Position numbers and translations under genes: made by a program | The notes under the pieces: model-generated | Seen by the model: the letters and a program-made list of their open reading frames with translations, nothing else | Told to the model about the DNA's origin: nothing | Databases searched by the model: none | Shown here: positions 9,823 through 19,200 of the stretch, one piece after another | Position numbering within the stretch: position 1 is the stretch's first letter | Layout: every line of letters begins with the position of its first letter | Assembly (NCBI GenBank): GCA_963575745.1 | Contig: CAUYUJ010016146.1 | Coordinates: 85,001-140,000 of the forward strand | Length of the DNA stretch: 55,000 nucleotides | Direction: 5' to 3' | Source: Prorocentrum cordatum | Taxonomy: Eukaryota; Sar; Dinophyceae; Prorocentrales; Prorocentraceae

Positions 9823-12800
9823 ACGTACCCGAGGGCAGCGCCAGCCCCGTTCTCTCCCAGGCCCGAGTCGGACCCGGCCAGTGCAGCGTGGAGGGCGCAA
9901 ACTGAGCACTCGTAGTCTGCGAGAGGGTCGAGGTGCGCAAGGTGGGCGATTGCCTCCAAGACCAGCATCATGGCCTTGAGCTTGAAGTCGGCCATCTCCA
10001 TGTCCCTCCAGGTCTGGGGGCACCCTGCTTTTCTGGCTGCGTGATGGCGGTGGGCGTTCGTTACCAACTTGGCGACTTGTGAGAATGCGTCCTCGATCCC
10101 CCCATGCAGGTCGGTAAAATCGTCCACCTTGAGACTCCATGCTGCTGCGAACTTCTGTCGGAACTCTAGGTGGGCGTCTTGCCGGGGTACACATAGGCCA
10201 AGCACGGCCTCGAGGACGCCCCACTCGCTCTCGGCGTTTGCGAAGGGCCAGAGAGATACCCTGGGCTCTCGGACCGTGAGCACCATGACGACCAGCAGGG
10301 CGCGGGCATTCCGCGCGCCCAGGGAACGGTCGTCAGTGTCCTTCGGTCGGTCGCGCAACTGGGGGTCTTTGTGTCCGGCGCGTAGGAGGAGTGCCAGGGT
10401 GTTCATGCTAGGGCGTGACCTGCGGCGACAACACTCGCTTGTGGACGCGCCCCATGCCTTGGGGACTTGCCTGAGAAGCCCCTTAGGTGCGCACTGGCGC
10501 CCGGGCCCGCGGCGCCCCTTCGACGCCGGGCGCGGCGGAAGGGAGTCGGTTGAGACAGCGCGCGCGCTGTCCTCCCAGGGGGCGCCCATGCCCAATATCC
10601 ACACCAGGCAGGCCCAGAACACGCTGTAGACCAGGTTACTGGCGCCCAAGCCGATGGCCACATCGTAGAGGAAGCCGAGGTGGGACCCGGCTTTCCGGTC
10701 GAGCCTGCCCGGGCCCCCGGGGGTGTCCGACAGGGAGAACTCGCGGGGGTGGAGCCCGGAGACCAGGCAAAGGGACACGGCGAACGCGCGCGCCGAGAGG
10801 CCGTTGCGCATGGAATGCAACGCCCCAGGGCTTCCCAGTTGAATTCCGGCTCGAGCGGCGCCTCGACCCTGTCTGCGAAGCTGTTGGCCAGGGACTCGCG
10901 GGCCCGCATTATGGCCGAGTCCATGTCCTTCGCGGCATCGTCTCCGTCGGCGTTGCTGGACCAGGAGACAAGGGTGGTGGCCCAAGTCACGAGGTCGTGG
11001 ATCGGGTCGAAATCGGTGTCCCGTTCCAGGAGGAGGCGATTGCCTGGGGCGCGGTTCTTCCTGAACCTGACCCAGAGGTTGGTGAGCCCCCCGCATTCAG
11101 AAAGCATCCGAAGCCTTGACGAGGCGGCGCTTGCGAACATTCGCCGTCCCCGATCACGACGACGAAACGGGTGGCCCTGGCAAACGCAACGTTGACCCTG
11201 TTTGCATCGTCGATGAAGCCCCAGTTGCGGCCCCCGTTGGACCTGGCGGTGAGGAAGATCACTATGTCAGCCTCACCACCCTGGCTTGAGTCAATCGTAG
11301 CAAGCCTGAGTGTGCCCTCTCTACGGCGCCGGCGGGCGATGCGCCGAATCCCAGGGAAACTCAGACTGATTCCGGTCTGGTCGCAATCGTGTTGGTCGAA
11401 GACCTGCTGCCAGCCGAAGGTGTCGACAGGATGGTCATCAAGCTCGCTCGGCCCAACGCTCGGTGCCGGGGAGCGGCTGCGGTCAACCCCGTTGCCTTCT
11501 CCCCCCTTGCGCTTGCCGCCATTGCTTATGCCTTTCCCACCGCGGGAATGTCGGATGACGCCTGTAATGCTGTTTGGGCCCGGACGCCAACCATCCTCCA
11601 GGATGGCTGTCTGCAAGTGGTGCCCGACGACCAGGCGCACGGAAATCCCCTAGGGCGGGCATGAGGGCGCGGACGATGTCCACTGCCAGGGCTGCTTCAG
11701 GGAGGTTCGCGCAGCCAGCGTGCATCTTGGGTGTGACTTCCAGGGAAGGGTCGTCAACGAATAGGAACCAGTGCCCGTCGTTCGGGCCAGCGGAAGTCGG
11801 GCGAAGCAGAGCGACGGTCGTCTCGAGGTCGTCTTTTCCGGACTTCGAGAGTCTGGCCAATTCGCTCAGCCGCGCGTCGTCCAAGGGCCTGATAATAAGC
11901 CAGGGAAAACCGTTGACCAGGGGCAGAGGGGTGCGAGAAGCCCGCTGGCCATGCAGTTGTTGCAGGAAGCCCAGTTCGGCCAGGCGAGGATCCGCGGGTG
12001 CATCCTGTAGCACACCGCGAGCTGAATGACAGCTGAGTCCTGCCCCCTTAGGGCGTGAAGTAGGCGGTCGAAGATGCTGACGCAAAGGCCCAGGTCGGCG
12101 GCAAACTTGGAAATGACCGTGGGGGGAAGCTGTTTGGGGGCCACCGCTGCGCACCAGATTGACCGGGGACATGGTGGAGTGGAGTTCAGTGGTCTGGCCC
12201 GCCTCATAGATGACCCAGAGCGCGAGCTGGTTGGGGCATCCACCTAATGCCTCAGCCGCTTCGTGGGAGGAGACGATCATTCTCGCCCCATTGATGAGGG
12301 CAGTGCGGAATTGCATGAAATCCTGCGCGGGACCCTCAGAAAGCTAGAAAAGGCCTATGGCGTTCTGGCAATGTCCTTCCAGGGTGAGGCAAATCAATTG
12401 TTCGTTGACCTTCTCTTTCCTGGCGAGCCGGACGAACCGGTCAGGGAAGCAAGTGTGGGAGCCCAGTTGGTTCAGACGGTGCGCCGCCGCCATGGCGAGC
12501 GCAGGTTGGTCTGCAGCGGTGTTCGATCCGGCTGCCAGTGCGATTACTTGCCCGCTCCTGAATGTGTCCCCCCAGATGTCCGGCGTGGCCGTGGACAGTT
12601 TGGTTTTGCCTGTGCCAAGCGGGCCGTGGACGACGGTGATGTGGTGCGCCACGGTCGCCAGTAGGGCGCGTCTGGCGTCGGGGTTGAGACCGTGTCTGGT
12701 CGCACCGACTTCCAAGGTGTCTGTCGAGGGTCTCGTCTTGGCTCCTTGGAAAGCATGGCCCACGGCAGAGGTCACCTCGTCGTCGGCGAGGGGGGGAACC

Positions 12801-13138
12801 TCCAGGGGAGGGGGGGCCGGGAAGGGTTTGTCGGACGTGCGTAGGGCCTGAATGTCGGCGTCAGGGACAGGGCCGTTGAGCGTGGCCGACGCTCTGGCCT
12901 TCAGGAAATTTCCGACCCTGCCTGTCTTCGTGACGTCGTTGGCGGCGGCTTCGTCGTCTTTGGACGCGCTGCGGAAGGCCAGAATTTGGTTCATGGTGGA
13001 AAATGTCGTTGATGGCACTGGCTTGCCTCCAGCATTGCACCTCGGATGGGGCACGGTCAACCCTGTAGTGGGCTTCGCCTTCTCTGTCCGGGGGTAGGGC
13101 CTTTGAGGTGTTTCCGTGGAGAAGGCCGTATTTCCCAT
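9823..13138 (-). pseudogene. Decayed UPF1-like superfamily 1 RNA/DNA helicase
   Basis: From ATG 13138 the motifs run in family order. Walker A is HGPLGTGKT (about 12610-12636), preceded by the Q-motif-like GLNPDARRALL. An in-frame TAG lies at 12344-12346. Motif II is VIYEAGQTTE (about 12184-12213; the usual Asp is Tyr). A different frame carries motif III (APKQLPPTV) and motif IV (CYRMHPRIL). The first frame returns with PLPLVNGFPW. A third frame holds motif V/VI (TIDSSQGGEADIVI, DDANRVNVAFARA). C-terminal helices with a hydrophobic segment (NLVYSVFWACLVWILGMG) follow. UPF1-like helicases use ATP to unwind RNA or DNA. The stop, several frameshifts and loss of the Walker B Asp argue for a pseudogene; unspliced introns or assembly indels could explain part. 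Confidence 0.75.
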
Positions 13139-13289
13139 AGTTGTAGGACACGATGCACCTGTTGGACGGATATCTGGCGCCAGGTGGGATCCTCAGGTTC
13201 TCGCATTTTCGTTGCGGAACGCTGCCTCCCAGGGCAGGTGGCCACTTGATCGTGACTTCTGCGACTTGGTCGACTGGGACCCTGCTCCG

Positions 13290-13385
13290 AGACCAGGATG
13301 TTTTTGGCGTCCTGCGACCCTGATTTTCCTTTCAGTTGGTGGAGATATATGTTTTTGGTGTGCGGCCTCGCGACAACGGTCTGGC
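13290..13385. repeat. Dispersed GTTGGTGGAGATAT motif, copy 3
   Basis: This aligns with 5145-5215: GCGACCCT, T-rich stretch, TTGGTGGAGATAT, TTTTTG, TGCGG(C/G)CTCGCGA. It lies 150 bases upstream (minus sense) of the helicase ATG, so it could be a promoter-proximal element or a short interspersed repeat. Confidence 0.65.
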
Positions 13386-14160
13386 GGATAGAGAGGCAAT
13401 GTCCGGGGCGGGCGGCACAGAGCGAATTGGCGACCCCAACCGCCACGTTAGCAGGCCGGATCGCACCTGCACAACAAGCGTGCAGTTGCACACGCACTGA
13501 ACAAAATGCTCCGCATTCACCACCAGACGCACCTAGGCGCCGCCCAGTATACCAAAGTGCACAAGCGGCCGCGGGTGCGAGTGCAACGGAGGGAGTCGCT
13601 CGCGCGCCGAACTCCAAGCAGCCAGCCCGGCTAGCTAAGAAGCACGAGCCCGGGACACAGGCTGCCGGCGGTGGAAAACAAGAGGCAAAAGACGCGGAAG
13701 GCTGAACCACTCAGCGCGCAGCCCTCGAACTCCACCGCTGAGTTGAGGGGGCCAGCAGCACCCATCGCAACGAGTCCGGCGCCTGCGTCGAACGGCCCGG
13801 GGTGGATGCGACGATGCGTAAAACGCGGGCTGTACCAGGCTGCGCTGGTGGAGATACGCGAAGCGTCAAGAAGTTTGAAAAACGTGGCGTTGTCAGCTCC
13901 ACTGCTCGAACAATCAACCCGGTGCTTCCCACCCGCAACTTGGCTTGCAAAACACATGCGGCCGCGATCGCCAGGACTGCTTGCCCATGGCTGACGCATC
14001 TCTGCGGCCGCGCTGGCGCGCGCGAGCTCGCGCGCACAACGACCAGCTGGTTTGGCACAACCGACGCGGCCGCAATAGCGATCACCCACGGCAGCGCCCC
14101 AGCGTGCGTCAAAGGCCGCGCTGGCGCGCGGGCGCTTCAATGTGGGTCGGTGGCTCGGGC
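13386..14160. other. GC-rich spacer with a two-copy block
   Basis: No recognisable gene. GCGGCCGC(G/A)AT at 13959 and 14066 is each followed about 65 bases later by GGCCGCGCTGGCGCGCG (14005 and 14115), giving a degenerate duplication of roughly 107 bases. A short CTGGTGGAGATACGC copy of the dispersed motif is at 13848. Confidence 0.55.
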
Positions 14161-14174
14161 GGGCGCGGTATCAT

Positions 14175-14300
14175 GATGACGTCAGCAACAACGGCAGCGA
14201 TGATGATACTGGCGATGGTGGTGACGATGAGATTGATGACGACGGCAAGGCCAATGACGGCGCAAATGCTGGTAACGCCGACGACGATGATGATCTCCAC
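14175..14300. repeat. Imperfect GAT trinucleotide repeat
   Basis: GATGATGATACTGGCGATGGTGGTGACGATGAG-like sequence, an interrupted GAT microsatellite. Open frames are repeat artefacts. Confidence 0.85.
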
Positions 14301-14393
14301 GTGTCGCTGGTGAAGACTGTGGAAGGATTTCGACATGCGCACGCGGCGGACGCGCGCGTGTGGCCCGCATGATGTTATTTGACTGGGACCGCA

Positions 14394-14413
14394 CCCCCCC
14401 CCCCCCCCCCCCC
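14394..14413. repeat. C20 homopolymer
   Basis: Twenty C residues follow GACTGGGACCGCA. They are bracketed by two similar stretches with AAGGATT(T)CG(A/C)(C/A)A and ACATGCGC at 14320-14345 and 14440-14460. Confidence 0.9.
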
Positions 14414-14779
14414 AGCAAGCGCGCAAGGGCGCTAGAATGATTTCAACATGCGCTCGCGAGAGGCCATCGTGGCATCATGTGAGGACAACGTTGAAACATT
14501 GATTGCTGTCAAAAGGATTCGCAAGATTGCGCGCGCGCATCGATCTAGAACCCTTGCAAAACAAGGTGTTCGAAGGCTTTCTACATGCGCGCACGGCAAC
14601 GCGCGCATGGATGTTGTCACACGTTTGCAAGGGATGGTTTAAAATTGCTTATATATCGGAGGTGAGGGGGTGAGATCAAAGTGGAACGGAGAGCCCCCCT
14701 ACCGGGAAATCGGTTTCGGTTTCGCGTTCGTGCGTGCCGCGCGCGCGGGCGAGGCGAAGCTGGGGAGGCGGGCGAGAAG

Positions 14780-15106
14780 AAAGTCTCCTCCGGCTGAGGC
14801 GCGGCCGGACCATGATTCCTTTCCGGGGGCTGGTGGCCCGCGGTGTCCCGCCGGTGTCCCGCCTCCGGCTGAGGCGCGGCCGGACCAAATGATTCCTTTC
14901 CGGGGCCGGTGGCCCGGGGTGTCCCGCCGGTGTCCCGCCGGTGTCCCGTCGGTGTCCCGATGATGATGATGATGATGATGGTGGTGATGATGATGATGTC
15001 GACGATGATGATGATGATGATGGTGATGGTGGTGATGATGATGGTGTCCCGATAATGATGATGATGATGATGATGATGATGGGGATGATGATGATGATGA
15101 TGATGC
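14780..15106. repeat. Compound satellite: GGTGTCCCG nonamers and ATG repeats
   Basis: Two about 75-base units (CTCCGGCTGAGGCGCGGCCGGACC, ATGATTCCTTTCCGGGG) at 14785 and 14865 lead into runs of GGTGTCCCG and then ATG repeats. The same GGTGTCCCGATGATG compound continues at 21331, on the other side of the retrotransposon. The nonamer is the reverse complement of CGGGACACC at 39040-40020. Confidence 0.9.
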
Positions 15107-15199
15107 GGGCAACTCTGGAGGCCAGGGGCTATCTTTTTGTGCAAAGGACTCGGCAACAGGCGAGGACAGCGGACGCATGCTGTCGCGATGCACCAGGTA
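15107..15199 (-). repeat. Split direct repeat B2
   Basis: 93 bases (GGGCAACTCTGGAGGCC on the plus strand through GATGCACCAGGTA) identical to 15297-15389. This is the 3' terminus of the element and abuts ATG repeats. Confidence 0.93.
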
Positions 15200-15231
15200 A
15201 AACATTCTAGAGCGGGAAACAGGGCGGGCGG

Positions 15232-15293
15232 GAGAAGCTTGAGAATGGAAGTGCGGCCCGAAAGAGAGCCACAAAAAGCCGCGGGCAGCAATA
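15232..15293 (-). repeat. Split direct repeat A2
   Basis: 62 bases (GAGAAGCTTGAGAATGGAAG on the plus strand through GGGCAGCAATA) identical to A1 at 21269-21330. Confidence 0.93.
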
Positions 15294-15296
15294 GGT

Positions 15297-15389
15297 GGGC
15301 AACTCTGGAGGCCAGGGGCTATCTTTTTGTGCAAAGGACTCGGCAACAGGCGAGGACAGCGGACGCATGCTGTCGCGATGCACCAGGTA
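15297..15389 (-). repeat. Split direct repeat B1
   Basis: Identical to B2. It lies between the last ORF and A2, as in Ngaro/PAT-type elements. Confidence 0.93.
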
Positions 15390-15435
15390 CCTAGGCTAGC
15401 CCATCCCACTGGCTTGAAAGCCGCATTAACTGAAT

Positions 15436-16250
15436 TCACACAGCTCTGATCTGCCGAGCAATGTAGCGAAGCGAATCAACACTGAGAGCCATCCTGTCGC
15501 AGGCGCATCTTAGAACATTAGCGGGGAGCCGCAGCGCTTTGCTGCGTACCTGCCGATCTAAAGATGGGATGCCGAGCTCGCCAAGATGCCGTTTCCCAGA
15601 TCGGCAGCAGCGCGAGTCGGCTGGCGAACAGATAGCAGAAAGAGAACTCATGTCTTGTACATGCCAGCTCACTAATCGAAATATTCTCTTTATACTGCCA
15701 GCGAACATACATGCATCGAAGACGGCAGCAGACGAACATTGGCTAACTATAGCTTTGCAAGAAGGGACATCCCAGATGAAAGACGCATCTGGATGACACA
15801 GCGCGGCTGGAACCTTATTGTCGCTACACACTGACAGAAGGCGCACAAAATGACTGAGAAACAGATTCGCAATGGCAACTGATCGAAGCTGGGCACTGGA
15901 CAGACTCGGCAGGCCGTTGGCTCGAGCTTTGCTACGGACAGCGGGCTTCTGGGGGAGCCACGTAGTCGTGTCGGGCTCCACCCACACGCACGAGATACAG
16001 ACTGCACGAATCCATCCGAGCACGCGCTTCATCACTAAAGGATCGGTGATGTCATCAGTAACATGGCGTCTCACTTTCAAGTGCAGCACGCCAAAGCCGA
16101 GGCGCTGTAGAGCGCGAGCCGCGCCGCCGTCGCCGCCAATTACTAGGGCGGGCGAGTACCTGGACCGCGTCGCAGCACGCCTGGCTGCACGCCATATCCT
16201 CGTCAGGCGAAGGCCCACCGCGCTGTCACTCGCGGGGGCGGAGGCCTGAC
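15436..16250 (-). CDS. Methyltransferase-like C-terminal domain of the long retrotransposon ORF
   Basis: The RT/RNase H frame stays open past the recombinase and its last about 260 codons form a separate domain: VIGGDGGAARALQRLGF (Gly-rich SAM-loop-like), a segment CVWVEPDTTTWLPQ, GLPSLSSAQLRSVAIAN, VPAALCHPDASFIWDVP, and VFDACMFAGS. As remembered, the MT-like domains of other dinoflagellate elements have PCTTW and ENP at the second and fourth positions; here these read PDTTTW and CHP. Classical DIRS elements also carry a methyltransferase-like domain fused to RT/RH. The usual catalytic Pro-Cys is missing, so the domain is probably inactive or structural. It has no start of its own and is read only as the C-terminus of the 15436-19653 frame. 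Confidence 0.5.
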
Positions 16251-19200
16251 CGCTGGCGGTGTCGGCGTCACGGCAAGCGGCACTTGCAGCGGGAAGACGC
16301 CTGAGGAGGTGGTCTGCAGAATGAGATCGTTCATCTGCGAGTCGACCGCGTGCCCGAAGTCGATCAGGTTCTGGCCTAGGGAGGCGATCCGCTGCTGCAT
16401 ACGAGCCCTCTTGGCATAGCGGAGGAGGCTCTGGTCCGTCCTCCATCGGCCGCGGTCCTTGACCTCCTTCCTGGTGCGTCGGAGAGACAGGAGGTCGTCG
16501 GACGCACCCCCACGCCGAAGGGAGTAGAGCGTCATCTCGGCTTCCAACCCGAGCGCAGCGGCAGCACGACGGAACATGCTCCGCACCTCGTCGGGGGCGA
16601 AGGTCCAGAGGCCGTCGCTCGTCTTCTTGCCCAGCACCAGCGCGTCGAGAAGGGGCCAGAGCGTCGGGTTGTCGACGATCACGCTCTCGTCCATCTCCCC
16701 TGTCTTCCCAGGACGATCGAGGCAGGCGTCGTTGACGATCAGGGCCCAATGTCCGTACCCGCGGGCGGCATCGGGTCTTGGTCGAATAACGCTGCCCGCT
16801 GTTAGCCGATAGGCCTCGCTGGGCCTCAGGTAGGTGTCGAACATCAGCCTGACAAACACTGCCATGCCGAAGAGCTTCCACGAGATGAGGACGCCCACGA
16901 TGGAGGCCATCGCCGCCCGTGGAAGGGGTAGTCGCATCTGCGGGGGCACGAGCTTCCGCCAGCCTGTCAAGGCGCGAGCTGCACGCGGGCACGGCGTCCT
17001 GCCCACCAGGATCGAAGGCAGGTAGTGCTTCAAGGAGGCGAGCAGGACTCGGCCCGTAGCACTGTCGAAGCCGTCCAGAAAGAGGTTCACGAAGTAGGTA
17101 ACTAGGATGACATCGACCTCCGCCGCCGTGGTGAAGGTCTGGGACGTCCAGCGGCACCACGCCTCGAACTTCTTGGCGGCGCCCCAGTAGTTGGCCATGG
17201 TTGTGTCCGACACGGCAGCTGACTCGAGGACCGAGAGCGCACCCCGCCCGAGCCGTTGTGGTCCTGGATGCGTCTTGGTCCTCTGCTCCGTCACGGTCGT
17301 GGCTCGCTGGCGCCGAAACTCGGGGTGCAGCCGCTTGGTGCTCCTCGAAGGTCGGCCCGACAAAGAAACCTGTCCTCGACGGCGAGTCTGCGGCATTGCT
17401 CTCGCTAGGGGTCCATCGCACAGCGTGGCGAATGCCACAAGCTGCGGACAGAGCACAGAGGCGTCGTAGTGGATCGGGAAGCCCTCGGGCACCAGAACGT
17501 CCCTTGCCAGCAGCAAGGGCTAGAGCCAAATTGTCGACGGTGAACAGGATGCGATGATGTCGAAGCCGCCCAGACCGAGACGAGTGTCGCATCGCAAATC
17601 CGAGAGCCTCCGCCTCGTATCGCATGATGTCCAAACCGAACCTCGAATGCCGTGCGCTATATATCGTAGACCAGCCGTCGGAAGCCGTGATCGAGTCGGG
17701 GACCTCGTCGAAGCCGTCCAGCGAAATCTCGTCGAGCCCTCGAGGTGATGATGATGCGGTGGGCGAGGGCTTGCTTTGGGCCTCGGGAGGCCTCGGGCAC
17801 TGCTCGCAGTCCTTGAGGCCTCTTTTGCTCACGGCAGCTTCCAACACGACGTTCGGGTCGACTCCCAGAGCGCGGGCGCGGGCGTGCACGGCATCGGAGA
17901 AACGGTAGCGCCATTTCTCAGACAGTCGACCTGCGGCAGCAACGACCTCTTGTTCCACGAACTTGCGACACACGCCAATGCCGCATGGAGAGGCGTCGCT
18001 GCAAAAGGTGGTGGCCGCCCACTCTGCCCTGACATCAGCCCACCACAACGGGATGAGGGAAGCAGCGGCACGGAGCTCAGAGACGACTGACGGCCACAGC
18101 GGCAAAGCCCGACGCGAGTCCTGACCCATGAAGCGGTAGACTGCGTGGAAGATGGAGAGCATGGGCCTGTTGGTGATCATCCCCCAGGCGCAGTGCCCGA
18201 CCACGGCGGACAACGCAAGCGGAGATGCGAAGCCACGTCTGAGTAGCCCAAGTAGGGCCTGGCGCAACCGAGACAACCGGTCCACCTTGCACCTGATGAC
18301 GCCGACGTCGCCCAGGATGTCGAGGCCAGTGAAGGTGACGCGCTGCGCCGCGGGGGCGAACTCTTCTACAGGTAAGCCCCTCGCAACCAGCACGTCTCGA
18401 ATGGCCTGGCACGAAGCGGTGGCAACCTCTGGACTGAGTGAGACGGTGGCGAAGTTATCCACGTAGCCAGCTGCGATGATGTCGCCATGGTCTCGCAGAG
18501 GACGAGGTGCTGAACCGTCTACCAGCATCGCATCATCGTCGATCCCCGAGTCGCGCATGGCTGCGGTTAAGGCTGACTGGCAAAAGTGGAGAGCCCACGA
18601 CCACCCCATCGGCATCACAGACACAAACGGTTGTAAGAAGGCCTTCGTGGGGAGCTTCAGTCCATTGATCGCCTTGAAACCCAAGTACCGATTCGGGACC
18701 ACTGGCAGAGAGAAATATCTGTGCAGCTGGGGCGGCAACTTCATGTGATAGAATGCGCACTGGATGTCACCCTGCGCCACGTAGAAGTCATCCGAAGCCT
18801 CGAGTGCACTCCACGCCGACGGAGTCGGCAATCTCGTAGAAGGGGGGGCAGAGGACATGTTGGCAACCCGCGTGTCGAAGACGAGCCGAAGGTTGACCCC
18901 ATTGGATTTCTCGACGAAGAAGAAGCCTGTGGAGTAGGGCGCCTGACGTTCGGCGACCTCCCACTCTAGCATGCCAGCCTGATCCAAGCGCAGCAAAAAA
19001 TCAGCATACTCCCGAGGGCGAAACCGAAGGCGAGGATCCACGTATGGCGAACCGATGCCCGAGTCCTTCCTGAGAGTAGCTGTCTCCGCGGGATCACGTA
19101 GCATTTGTTGCCTCCACCCTGACAACGTTGAACGATCGGCGTCGGACACGAGATCGGCCGTGGGAACGGGGGCCACGTGCTTCGGCCAGGAGACGAGCTC

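Noticed and set aside
14394-14413. C20 run as a transcription terminator or telomere-like end
   Set aside because: No hairpin, T-run or telomeric unit accompanies it; it is a simple homopolymer like those at 9769 and 27692.
17397-17516. Recombinase start at 17516
   Set aside because: That codon is TTG; the first ATG of the frame is at 17396, and the conserved core begins well after it.
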